Shown here: one piece after another, positions 1 through 7,685 of the stretch
Layout of the letters: each line of letters begins with the position of its first letter
Numbering within the stretch: position 1 is the stretch's first letter
Program-made: the position numbers and the translations under genes
NCBI GenBank assembly: GCA_913046125.1
Contig: CAJWRL010000008.1
Coordinates: forward strand, 1-17,474
Reading direction: 5' to 3'
Length of the DNA: 17,474 bases
Source: an uncultured Gammaproteobacteria bacterium
Lineage (GTDB): Bacteria > Pseudomonadota > Gammaproteobacteria > GCA-002705445 > GCA-002716945
Notes under the pieces: generated by a model
Seen by the model: only the letters and a program-made list of their open reading frames with translations
What the model was told of the DNA's origin: nothing
Databases searched by the model: none

Positions 1-143
1 TGTGTGGTTCAGGAATAACTGCTTGCCATAATATCCTCGCGCTTGAAATTATTGGAATAAGAGATGTAAAGCTTTACGTGGGATCATGGAGCGAGTGGAT
101 CACGGATGCCAACAGAACAATAGTTACAATCAAATCTAACTAA
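1..143 (+). CDS. sseA: Sulfurtransferase (3-mercaptopyruvate/thiosulfate type), C-terminal end, partial
   Basis: This is the last 46 codons of a gene that enters from the left edge, read in the frame starting at base 3. The visible part begins with CGSGITAC, the active-site loop of the C-terminal rhodanese domain in SseA-type enzymes, where the first Cys carries the persulfide. The typical tail YVGSWSEW follows. The family moves sulfur from 3-mercaptopyruvate or thiosulfate to an acceptor such as cyanide or thiols. The stop codon at 141-143 lies inside the convergent ispG gene, so the two coding regions overlap tail to tail by 8 bp. Substrate preference cannot be judged from this fragment; a plain thiosulfate sulfurtransferase is the main alternative. 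Confidence 0.85.
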   Translation, partial: CGSGITACHNILALEIIGIRDVKLYVGSWSEWITDANRTIVTIKSN

Positions 144-1338
144 TCCTCTCATAGTTTTTAACTATGTAGGTTTCAATAATGTTCAAAAAGTCCTCTTTAA
201 TACTATCTCCTCTTAATGTCGTGACTTTTTCACCATCAACATAAACAGGTGCGCTAGGCGATTCATTTGTTCCAGGCAAGCTTATACCTATGTTCGCATG
301 TTTGGATTCACCCGGACCATTGACAATACATCCCATCACAGCAATATTGATATTTTCAACATTTTTGTACTGAGATTTCCAGGTTATCATATTGTTTTCT
401 ATATGATTATTTATATCCTTAGTCAACTCTATAAAATAGTTACTGGATGTCCTGCCGCAACCTGGACATGAAACAACTTTAGGTTTGTATTGTTTTAGCC
501 CCAAGCTAGCAAGTATATTTTTACAAACATCGACCTCCTGTGTTCTTGCACCCATTTTATCTGGAGTCAATGACACTCTTATCGTGTCTCCGATACCCTG
601 ATTTATTAGTATGGATAATGCAGCTACAGAGGAGACTATTGCCTCGTCACCCATTCCAGCCTCTGTGAGGCCGAGATGAAGTGGATATCTACATTTTTTC
701 GCAATTTTTGTGTATACCTCAACAAGTTGAGTGACTGATGACACCTTGCAGGACAATATAATCTTATTACTAGCTAATCCTAGTTCTTCAGCTAGCTCCG
801 CCGATTTTAGGACAGAGTCGATTAACGCGTCTTTGATAATATCCTCATACATATCAGATTTTTTACCATCTACTATCGTCTTTTCTAGGTATGATCTACT
901 TAAGCTACCCCAGTTTCCTCCTATTCTTACTGCCTTATCATATTTCTTGGCAATATTTATGATTTCAGTGAAATTTTTATTATCTGAGGAGCCGACATTT
1001 CCAGGATTAATTCTGTATTTATCTAAAATAGATGCAGCTTCAGGGTAGCATGCCAAAAGGGTGTGGCCGTTATAATGAAAATCTCCAATCAAGGGGAGGT
1101 TATAATTAGATTTCACTAATAAATCCTTGATTTTTATGACACTTTTAGCACTATCTTCATTATTGACTGTTATGCGCACTAGCTCGGAGCCGCTATCATA
1201 CAGTTCTTTAATTTGTGATGCAGTTTTGAGACTGTCCTCCGTTTGGGTGTTAGTCATAGACTGAATTCTGATAGGGTGTGAAGAGCCTATAATGACTCCA
1301 CCTACATCTACATTATATGTCTCTCGCCTTTTAATCAT
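136..1338 (-). CDS. ispG: 4-hydroxy-3-methylbut-2-enyl diphosphate synthase (IspG/GcpE)
   Basis: IspG reduces methylerythritol cyclodiphosphate to HMBPP, the second-to-last step of the MEP isoprenoid pathway, using a [4Fe-4S] cluster and electrons from flavodoxin or ferredoxin. The 400-aa protein has the N-terminal TIM-barrel (HPIRIQSMTNT near residue 21, RIGGNWGSLS near 138). Its C-terminal reductase domain holds the cluster ligands: Cys291 and Cys294 in SCPGCGRTS, Cys337 in GCIVNGPGE, and Glu344. It is about 28 residues longer than the E. coli enzyme. Part of the excess is an Asn/Lys-rich stretch between Cys294 and Cys337. This is the short bacterial two-domain form, without the extra plant-type domain. 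It diverges from hrcA across only 27 bp and converges with sseA. There is no recognisable Shine-Dalgarno sequence. Confidence 0.97.
   Translation of the reverse strand: MIKRRETYNVDVGGVIIGSSHPIRIQSMTNTQTEDSLKTASQIKELYDSGSELVRITVNNEDSAKSVIKIKDLLVKSNYNLPLIGDFHYNGHTLLACYPEAASILDKYRINPGNVGSSDNKNFTEIINIAKKYDKAVRIGGNWGSLSRSYLEKTIVDGKKSDMYEDIIKDALIDSVLKSAELAEELGLASNKIILSCKVSSVTQLVEVYTKIAKKCRYPLHLGLTEAGMGDEAIVSSVAALSILINQGIGDTIRVSLTPDKMGARTQEVDVCKNILASLGLKQYKPKVVSCPGCGRTSSNYFIELTKDINNHIENNMITWKSQYKNVENINIAVMGCIVNGPGESKHANIGISLPGTNESPSAPVYVDGEKVTTLRGDSIKEDFLNIIETYIVKNYERIS
150..166. other. Perfect 7-bp hairpin at the sseA/ispG convergent junction
   Basis: CATAGTT (150-156) and AACTATG (160-166) are perfect inverted repeats around a TTT loop. 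They start 7 bp after the sseA stop and lie within the last codons of ispG. Neither side has a real T-tract, so this is at best a weak bidirectional terminator or a 3'-end stabilising structure. Confidence 0.35.
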
Positions 1339-1345
1339 TAGTGAT

Positions 1346-1372
1346 ATTATAGTGAATAGTTTTATATGTTAA
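1346..1372 (-). promoter_or_regulatory. Candidate ispG promoter, possibly giving a leaderless mRNA
   Basis: On the minus strand TTAACA (1372-1367) and a perfect TATAAT (1351-1346) are separated by 15 bp. This resembles a sigma-70 promoter with a short spacer. The predicted transcription start, 6-8 bases below the -10 box, falls essentially on the ispG start codon at 1338. The -35 box overlaps the hrcA start codon. Confidence 0.4.
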
Positions 1373-2358
1373 CAGAAAGAGAAAATATATTAATTGAATG
1401 CCTTGTTAAGGACTACATATCAAAGGGTAATGCGATTAGCTCTGATAGGCTGCTCAAGAAGACTGGTTTAAATTGTAGTACTGCAACAATAAGAAAAGAT
1501 CTAATAAAACTTGAGAGTTTAGGGCTTGTGGAATCTACACATGTGTCATCTGGCAGACTTCCTACGGTTAAGGGTTATCGATATTACATTGATAACAATC
1601 TAAAAAGAAAGCCATTATCAAAATCTGAGCAGGAATCAATAAAAAGCCTTATTAGGTCCAATTTGAATGAGAGCTCTATAATCTCATCTGCTACAGAATA
1701 TATATCTGAGCTATCAGATTTTGCAGCTGTAATTGGCTCGTTCAAAAACGATAAAAAAATATTCAATAAGCTAGAAATTCATGAACTATCGTCAAATAAA
1801 GCTCTAGCAGTCGTTTATATGGAGAATGATCATATCGACAATAAAATTATCGATATAAATGGCTTATCTCTCTCTAAGCTAAATGCGTGTGTGAGTTACT
1901 TGAACCAGAATTTCGGTGGTATAGAGCTGAGAGAAATTCCATCAATTTTGACTAGGGGACTTGAGAGCATACGTGATGAGATTAATACTGCTCTTAAAGT
2001 CCTTAATAACTTCATTTATCCGGATGCAGCAGATTTTGTAGTTACTGGCCAAAAAAAACTTGTAGACTCTAGTGATTTTTACTCAATCGATAAAGTAAAA
2101 AACTTAGTAGAATTATTCGATAAAAAACAGACACTTAAAGACTTAATGTTAAAATGTATTAAAAATGAAAATATTCAGATTTATATTGGTGACGAGTCTG
2201 GAACAAATTTACTAGCAGACTGCAGTCTAATCTCTGCGCCATACCAGAAAAATAATGAGACAGTTGGAGTTCTTGGTGTAATTGGTCCAAAAAGGATGGA
2301 TTATGAGAGAATAGTGGAGATTGTAGATTTTACTGCTAAAATGTTTTCGAAAAATTAA
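1366..2358 (+). CDS. hrcA: Heat-inducible transcription repressor HrcA
   Basis: HrcA represses chaperone genes by binding the CIRCE inverted repeat, and GroEL is needed to keep it active. The 330-aa protein opens with the usual MLTERE and an N-terminal winged helix (about residues 1-75) containing SSDRLLKKTGLNCSTATIRK and SSGRLPTVKGYRYYID. A GAF-like/insert domain region follows and the protein ends near the normal family length. The start is fixed by the family's MLTER beginning; there is no Shine-Dalgarno sequence upstream. It heads the hrcA-grpE-dnaK-dnaJ order known from other bacteria that combine HrcA with RpoH control. No CIRCE element was found in this window, so its target is probably elsewhere, groESL being the usual one. 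Confidence 0.95.
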   Translation: MLTERENILIECLVKDYISKGNAISSDRLLKKTGLNCSTATIRKDLIKLESLGLVESTHVSSGRLPTVKGYRYYIDNNLKRKPLSKSEQESIKSLIRSNLNESSIISSATEYISELSDFAAVIGSFKNDKKIFNKLEIHELSSNKALAVVYMENDHIDNKIIDINGLSLSKLNACVSYLNQNFGGIELREIPSILTRGLESIRDEINTALKVLNNFIYPDAADFVVTGQKKLVDSSDFYSIDKVKNLVELFDKKQTLKDLMLKCIKNENIQIYIGDESGTNLLADCSLISAPYQKNNETVGVLGVIGPKRMDYERIVEIVDFTAKMFSKN

Positions 2359-2369
2359 GGTTCATACAC

Positions 2370-2915
2370 ATGATCGATAAAGAGAGCACAACAGAAACTG
2401 CGCCTGAGGAAGTCGAAGAATCTGATTCTGAAAATGAAGCTACTTCAGATAACGAAAAGGATAATAAAACCTGGGAAGAAAAATACAATGATACCTATGA
2501 CGCTCTTCTTAGAGCAAAAGCTGAAGTTGAAAATATAAAAAAAAGGTCTGAAAAAGAGGTAAGTAATGCATATAAGTTCAGCACAGAATCGATATTTTTA
2601 GATTTAATACCTATTTTCGAGTCGCTTGACATTGCAGTTTCCCAAGATACAGACAGCATAAGTAAAGAAAACTTGATTGAGGGCAACAAACTTCTGAAAA
2701 ATATGTTTGATTCATTATTAGAAAAAAATTCTTTAGAAGTAATCAATCCAATTAATGAAAAATTTGACCCCAATTTGCATCAAGCCATAAAAACTATCGA
2801 AAATGACAAAAAAGATGATAATACTGTCGAGGAAGTCCTTCAGAAAGGCTACAAATTAGTTGGCAGAGTAATAAAACCTGCTCTGGTAGTGGTAATTAAG
2901 AACAAGTTGACTTGA
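2370..2915 (+). CDS. grpE: Nucleotide exchange factor GrpE
   Basis: GrpE is the cytoplasmic ADP/ATP exchange factor for DnaK. The 181-aa protein has an acidic, disordered N-terminus (Asp/Glu/Ser/Thr-rich, residues 1-30). A long helical segment follows, with the family pattern LLRAKAEVENIKKRSEKEV near residues 47-65. The C-terminal beta domain has NPINEKFDPNLHQAI and ends in GYKLVGRVIKPALVVV. The length is close to the E. coli protein. It starts 11 bp after hrcA, with only AAGG as a weak ribosome binding site, so co-translation with hrcA is likely. Its stop codon lies inside the -35 box of the dnaK heat-shock promoter. Confidence 0.95.
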   Translation: MIDKESTTETAPEEVEESDSENEATSDNEKDNKTWEEKYNDTYDALLRAKAEVENIKKRSEKEVSNAYKFSTESIFLDLIPIFESLDIAVSQDTDSISKENLIEGNKLLKNMFDSLLEKNSLEVINPINEKFDPNLHQAIKTIENDKKDDNTVEEVLQKGYKLVGRVIKPALVVVIKNKLT

Positions 2916-2938
2916 AAAATATCATTTTATACCCATAT
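2911..2938 (+). promoter_or_regulatory. RpoH (sigma-32) heat-shock promoter for dnaK
   Basis: CTTGAA at 2911-2916 and ACCCATAT at 2931-2938 are spaced 14 bp apart. The E. coli sigma-32 consensus is CTTGAAA, a 13-14 bp spacer, then CCCCATNT, so only one core position differs. The predicted start near 2945 gives a leader of about 25 bases before the dnaK GTG codon. The -35 box overlaps the grpE stop codon. Family knowledge and the adjacent dnaK make this a strong call. Confidence 0.8.
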
Positions 2939-2970
2939 TACCTGTGTAATTAACACAATAGGAGAAATTA

Positions 2971-4920
2971 GTGGCAATCATCGGAATAGATTTAGGTACA
3001 ACTAACTCATGCGTATCCATAATGGATGGCGACAAAACTAAAGTAATTGAAAACAGCGAGGGTGATAGAACAACCCCATCATATGTTGCATTCACTGATG
3101 ATAATGAAACACTAGTTGGTCAATCAGCTAAAAGACAGGCTGTGACTAATCCATCCAATACTCTCTATGCTATCAAACGTCTTATTGGAAGAAAGTTTGA
3201 TGAAGAAGCAGTCCAAAAGGATATTAAGCTAGTTCCATACTCTATTGTTAAAAATACAAATGATGACGCTTGGGTTGAAGTTAATGGTAAAAAAATGGCG
3301 CCGCCAGAAGTATCAGCAAAAATACTTATGAAAATGAAACAAACTGCAGAGGATTATCTTGGTGCAGAAGTTAAGGAAGCCGTAATAACTGTTCCAGCGT
3401 ATTTTAACGACTCACAAAGACAAGCAACAAAGGATGCTGGTAAAATTGCGGGTCTTGATGTTAAAAGAATTATAAATGAACCAACAGCTGCTGCTCTTGC
3501 ATATGGTCTTGATAAAGCATCCAACGAAAAGAAGGTTGTTGTCTATGACTTGGGCGGAGGAACTTTCGACGTATCAATAATTGAAATGACTAAGATTGAT
3601 GGTGAACAGCAATTCGAAGTTTTATCAACTAGTGGCGATACGTTCCTCGGCGGTGAAGATTTTGATTTAAGATTAATCGATTATCTTGTTGATGAATTTA
3701 AAAAAGATCAAGGTATCGACCTTAAACAGGATCCACTTGCAATTCAAAGGCTAAAAGAAGCTGCTGAGAAAGCAAAGATAGAGCTATCATCAAGCTCACA
3801 AACAGATATTAATCTTCCTTACGTGACAGCTGATGCGTCAGGGCCAAAACACATGAATCTTAAACTGAGTAGAGCTAAATTAGAATCACTAGTGGATGAT
3901 CTAGTTCAGAAAACATTGGAGCCATGCAAAACAGCTCTTAAAGATGCAGGAGTTTCTGTAAGTGACATTGGCGAGGTAATTCTAGTTGGTGGTCAAACAC
4001 GTATGCCTAAAGTACAAGAAACTGTCAAAGATTTCTTCAACAGGGAGCCAAAAAAAGATGTTAATCCTGATGAAGCTGTAGCCATGGGTGCAGCTATTCA
4101 AGCTGGTGTTCTTGGAGGTGATGTCAAAGACGTGCTTCTGCTCGATGTTACACCGTTAACATTAGGTATTGAGACTATGGGTGGTGTTAGAACTCCATTG
4201 ATAGAAAAAAACACAACTATACCAACTAAAAAATCACAGGTGTTTTCAACTGCTGAAGATAATCAACCAGCAGTCACAGTCCATGTACTTCAAGGTGAGA
4301 GGGAAGTTGCATCTGGTAATAAGTCTCTGGGTAAGTTTGATCTATCAGATATACCGCCAGCACCAAGAGGCACGCCTCAGATTGAAGTCACATTTGATAT
4401 TGATGCTAATGGAATATTGAATGTCTCTGCAAAAGACAAAGCTACTGGAAAAGAACAATCGATCATAATCAAAGCTTCAAGCGGTCTTAGTGAAGAAGAA
4501 ATCAATAACATGGTAAAAGATGCTGAGAAGCATGCTGAAGCAGATAAAAAGGTCAAAGAACTTGTTGATGCAAAAAATCAAGCAGAAGCTATGATTAATG
4601 GATCTGAAAAAGCTATTAAAGATTTGGGCGACAAAGCTGATAAATCTGATGTAGATTCCACAAATAAGGCTATCGAAGATCTTAGAGAGGCTATAAAGAC
4701 TGATGAGATAGAAAAAATAAAAGATCTGACAATGAAGCTTACTGAGGTTGCTGGTAAAATTGCGCAACAAGCTTATCAGGAACAAGCTCAAGCAGCAGGC
4801 GAGACAACGCAGGGTGCCGATGGAAATGACAATGCAAATCCATCGAATAAAGATGCTGTAGATGCTGAATTTCAAGAAGTTGAAGATAGCCAAGACGAAC
4901 CAAAAGAAAACACTAAATAA
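2971..4920 (+). CDS. dnaK: Chaperone DnaK (Hsp70)
   Basis: DnaK is the ATP-dependent cytoplasmic Hsp70 that binds exposed hydrophobic peptides and works with DnaJ and GrpE. The 649-aa protein has the ATPase domain (IGIDLGTTNSCV at residues 4-15, VYDLGGGTFDVSI, the phosphate-loop VILVGGQTRMPKV). The substrate-binding domain follows (DVTPLTLGIETMGG onward), then the helical lid, a Gln/Ala/Gly/Asn-rich linker and an acidic tail. It begins with GTG, preceded by AGGAGA at 2960-2965. This is one of the few strong ribosome binding sites in the window and fits high expression. The sigma-32-type promoter sits directly upstream. Its stop codon overlaps the dnaJ start by one base. Confidence 0.99.
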   Translation: MAIIGIDLGTTNSCVSIMDGDKTKVIENSEGDRTTPSYVAFTDDNETLVGQSAKRQAVTNPSNTLYAIKRLIGRKFDEEAVQKDIKLVPYSIVKNTNDDAWVEVNGKKMAPPEVSAKILMKMKQTAEDYLGAEVKEAVITVPAYFNDSQRQATKDAGKIAGLDVKRIINEPTAAALAYGLDKASNEKKVVVYDLGGGTFDVSIIEMTKIDGEQQFEVLSTSGDTFLGGEDFDLRLIDYLVDEFKKDQGIDLKQDPLAIQRLKEAAEKAKIELSSSSQTDINLPYVTADASGPKHMNLKLSRAKLESLVDDLVQKTLEPCKTALKDAGVSVSDIGEVILVGGQTRMPKVQETVKDFFNREPKKDVNPDEAVAMGAAIQAGVLGGDVKDVLLLDVTPLTLGIETMGGVRTPLIEKNTTIPTKKSQVFSTAEDNQPAVTVHVLQGEREVASGNKSLGKFDLSDIPPAPRGTPQIEVTFDIDANGILNVSAKDKATGKEQSIIIKASSGLSEEEINNMVKDAEKHAEADKKVKELVDAKNQAEAMINGSEKAIKDLGDKADKSDVDSTNKAIEDLREAIKTDEIEKIKDLTMKLTEVAGKIAQQAYQEQAQAAGETTQGADGNDNANPSNKDAVDAEFQEVEDSQDEPKENTK

Positions 4921-6038
4921 TGGCAAAAGCCGATTATTATAATTTGCTCGGTGTATCTCGAGACGCCTCAGAGCAAGAGCTTAAAAGAGCATATAAGAAA
5001 TTGGCTATGAAATATCATCCTGATCGTAATCAAGGTGACAAGAATGCTGAAAAGAAATTTAAAGAAGTTTCAGAAGCTTATGAGGTTCTCTCAGACCAAA
5101 ATAAAAGGCAAGCATATGATCAGTTCGGACATGATGGCTTAGACCAGAGATTTGGTCAAGGCGGAGGTTTTCAGGGAGGCTCTTTTAATGATATTTTTGG
5201 TGATGTCTTTGGTGACATTTTCGGTGGAGGTTCAAGATCTCAAACTAGGGCAAGAAGGGGCTCAGATTTAGAGTATAGAATTGAGGTATCTCTTGAGGAC
5301 GCTATCAAAGGAAAAGAGATAAAGATTAGTGTCCCAAGAAAAGTTAGTTGTAAATCTTGTAAAGGCACTGGTGCTAAAAATGGAACTGCTTTGAAAACTT
5401 GTGACCATTGTAATGGCCAGGGTCAGGTAAGAGTAAGTCAGGGATTTTTCTCAGTTCAACAAACGTGTCCAGTTTGCAAAGGAAGGGGCAGTGTTATCGA
5501 AGAGATCTGTCCTGATTGTAGTGGATCTGGATTTATTCAGGAAACAAAAAAATTAGCAGTTAAAATTCCCGCTGGGGTAGATAATGGAGATCAGATTAGG
5601 CTTTCAGGAGAAGGTGAGGGCGGACCTAACAACGGGGTGCCTGGTGATTTGTATGTATCAGTAAGCGTTAAACCTCATAAGTTTTTTCAAAGAGACGGAG
5701 ATGATATTTTGTGCGAGGTACCAATTAGTTTTACATCCGCAACATTAGGTGACAAGATAATATTGCCAACACTTGAGGGTAAAGTTGAATTAACTGTTCC
5801 AGCTGGTACTCAAAGCGGTAGAGCATTTAGAATAAAAAATAAAGGTGTTAAATCTGTAAGATCATCGTATAAAGGCGACTTATATTGTAAAGTAAATATA
5901 GAAACTCCAGTGAACTTAACTAAAGAGCAAAAAGATTTATTGAGTAAACTAGATGAGTCATTTTCTAAAAGTAAATCAAAACATAGACCTAATGAAAAAT
6001 CATGGCTAGACGGAATAAAAGAATTTTTTGATAAATGA
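4920..6038 (+). CDS. dnaJ: Chaperone DnaJ (type I Hsp40)
   Basis: DnaJ delivers substrates to DnaK and stimulates its ATPase. All parts of a type I Hsp40 are visible in the 372-aa protein. These are the J domain with HPD at residues 33-35, a Gly/Phe-rich linker at about 78-105, and four CxxCxGxG zinc-binding repeats with Cys pairs at 144/147, 161/164, 183/186 and 197/200. The C-terminal client-binding domains follow. The start codon shares one base with the dnaK stop (TAATG), so translation is probably coupled. The 3' end overlaps dapB by ATGA. The length matches the family. Confidence 0.98.
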   Translation: MAKADYYNLLGVSRDASEQELKRAYKKLAMKYHPDRNQGDKNAEKKFKEVSEAYEVLSDQNKRQAYDQFGHDGLDQRFGQGGGFQGGSFNDIFGDVFGDIFGGGSRSQTRARRGSDLEYRIEVSLEDAIKGKEIKISVPRKVSCKSCKGTGAKNGTALKTCDHCNGQGQVRVSQGFFSVQQTCPVCKGRGSVIEEICPDCSGSGFIQETKKLAVKIPAGVDNGDQIRLSGEGEGGPNNGVPGDLYVSVSVKPHKFFQRDGDDILCEVPISFTSATLGDKIILPTLEGKVELTVPAGTQSGRAFRIKNKGVKSVRSSYKGDLYCKVNIETPVNLTKEQKDLLSKLDESFSKSKSKHRPNEKSWLDGIKEFFDK

Positions 6039-6757
6039 AAAATAGTAAAATAGCTATCAATGGATTTTTTGGGAGAATGGGTCAAGCAATCTATGAATTA
6101 TCTTTGGAACAAAAATTCAATGTTACGCTCGGTGTAGACAAGAAAGACAAATTACAAACCGATTTGAATTTAAAATTATCTGATAACCTATCTAAACATC
6201 GGGAATTATTTGATGTTGTGATAGATTTTTCACTACCAAAGCCATGTCTTAATGCTGTAAAAGAATGTCAAATGCTCAATAAACCAATCACTATCGGCAC
6301 AACTGGATTTAATTCAGAGCAAAAGGAAGAACTTGTAGAGGCTAGTAGGGACATACCATTGCTACTAGCGCCTAATATGAGCATCGGTGTTAACGCTGCC
6401 CTCAGATCAATCTCTGAATTATCTAAACTTTTATCGAAATATGAAGTCTCAATAGAGGAAACACATCATAAAAATAAGCTTGATTCCCCATCTGGAACAG
6501 CTCTAAAGATTGCTGAAGTAATAGCAAAGTCTCGACAGTCGAATATAAGTGACATTAAGATTGAATCAGTTAGAGAAGAGGGTGAAGTAGGTATTCATAA
6601 GACTGTTTTTAAATCACCAGATGATGAGATAATTCTTTACCATAACGCCTACAATAGAAAGATATTTGCACAAGGTGCACTTGATACATCACAATGGATT
6701 TCAAATCAGAGAAGTGGCTTTTATACATATGAGAATTATTTGGAGGATATTTCTTGA
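6035..6757 (+). CDS. dapB: 4-hydroxy-tetrahydrodipicolinate reductase
   Basis: DapB reduces 4-hydroxy-tetrahydrodipicolinate with NAD(P)H in the diaminopimelate branch, feeding lysine and peptidoglycan synthesis. The protein has an N-terminal Rossmann fold with NGFFGRMG (residues 9-16) and TIGTTGFN. The catalytic segment is ETHHKNKLDSPSGTAL, with His144, His145 and Lys148. A second conserved block, SVREEGEVGIHKTVF, precedes the C-terminal dimer region. At 240 aa it is about 30 residues shorter than the E. coli enzyme, mainly through trimmed loops in the first half. It overlaps dnaJ by 4 bp (ATGA) and fabD by 4 bp (TTGA). In many gammaproteobacteria carAB follows dapB; it does not here. Confidence 0.96.
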   Translation: MKNSKIAINGFFGRMGQAIYELSLEQKFNVTLGVDKKDKLQTDLNLKLSDNLSKHRELFDVVIDFSLPKPCLNAVKECQMLNKPITIGTTGFNSEQKEELVEASRDIPLLLAPNMSIGVNAALRSISELSKLLSKYEVSIEETHHKNKLDSPSGTALKIAEVIAKSRQSNISDIKIESVREEGEVGIHKTVFKSPDDEIILYHNAYNRKIFAQGALDTSQWISNQRSGFYTYENYLEDIS

Positions 6758-7680
6758 ACATAGCTGTCGTATTTCCGGGACAAGGATCGCAAAATAAAGA
6801 TATGGCTGATAGCTTTAGTGATGTAAGTTCATTTAATGATGTAATTGATCAAGGCTCTGAAATACTTAAATACGATGTTAGGGAAGCTATTAAAAATGAA
6901 CAAAAGATTAATGATACGATTTATACACAACCATTGATGCTTACAGTATCTTATGCGATGTGGGATATGTTGATTAAAAAGACAGGCATTAGAGCAAATA
7001 TTGGAGCAGGACACAGCCTAGGTGAATATACAGCTCTAGTGGCAAACAATACTATATCTTTCCGTGATGCACTTAAGTTAGTAAAAAAACGTGCTGAGTT
7101 TATGTCTTCAGCCATGGTGGACGTTGATGGTGCTATGGCAGCAGTAATTGGACTAGATGGTAATAAAGTAAGCGATATTTGTAAAGAAGCATCAAGAGAC
7201 GGAGCAATTATAGAAGCTGTCAATTTTAATTGTCCTGGTCAAACGGTTATCGCTGGTCATACTTTAGCGGTTGAAGATATAACGACCGTTTTAAAAACTT
7301 CCGGGGCAAAGATTGTAAAAAAATTACCTGTTTCTCTTGCTGCACATACCTCACTACTTAAATCTGTTTCAAATGATTTACGTGATGAACTGAAAGGAAT
7401 TAACTTCAACATAGATAATTCATTTGATGTGATTCATAATTACGATTTATCTGTAAGTAAAAATGAGGAAAGATTTATAGATTGTTTATCTATGCAAGTA
7501 TGCTCCCCAGTTCGATGGATAGAAACCATGCAAACCTTCAAAAGTAACGATATCTCAGATGTTATTGAGGTCGGTCCTGGTAACGTTTTACAAGGGCTAG
7601 TCAAAAGATTTGATAAAACCTTACGTATTCATTCCTTCAGTAATATTGAAGATATAAATTCAATCAAGCAGGTACTATAA
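6754..7680 (+). CDS. fabD: Malonyl-CoA:ACP transacylase FabD
   Basis: FabD transfers malonyl from CoA to acyl carrier protein, supplying the two-carbon donor for type II fatty acid synthesis. The 308-aa protein opens with VVFPGQGSQ and has the nucleophile Ser88 in GHSLGEYTA. NFNCPGQTVIAG lies near residue 158, and the likely catalytic partner His198 is in SLAAHTS. The C-terminal EVGPGNVLQGLVKR is typical. The start is TTG at 6754, directly preceded by a strong GGAGGA around 6741-6746, and the codon overlaps the dapB stop. Genes for PlsX and FabH, which commonly precede fabD, are absent. Confidence 0.97.
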   Translation: MNIAVVFPGQGSQNKDMADSFSDVSSFNDVIDQGSEILKYDVREAIKNEQKINDTIYTQPLMLTVSYAMWDMLIKKTGIRANIGAGHSLGEYTALVANNTISFRDALKLVKKRAEFMSSAMVDVDGAMAAVIGLDGNKVSDICKEASRDGAIIEAVNFNCPGQTVIAGHTLAVEDITTVLKTSGAKIVKKLPVSLAAHTSLLKSVSNDLRDELKGINFNIDNSFDVIHNYDLSVSKNEERFIDCLSMQVCSPVRWIETMQTFKSNDISDVIEVGPGNVLQGLVKRFDKTLRIHSFSNIEDINSIKQVL

Positions 7681-7685
7681 TATAA

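Noticed and set aside
731..1048. 105-aa open frame antisense to ispG
   Set aside because: It lies wholly inside a well-conserved ispG, has no recognisable motif and no ribosome binding site.
1145..1152. TTAGCACT, like one half of a CIRCE operator
   Set aside because: There is no matching GAGTGCTAA about 9 bp away, it lies within ispG codons, and it is over 200 bp from hrcA. Chance is the likely cause.
4477..4926. 149-aa open frame antisense to dnaK
   Set aside because: It is opposite the Lys/Glu/Ala-rich lid of a certain dnaK. The Phe/Ile/Leu/Ser-rich translation is what antisense of such codons gives. There is no family match.
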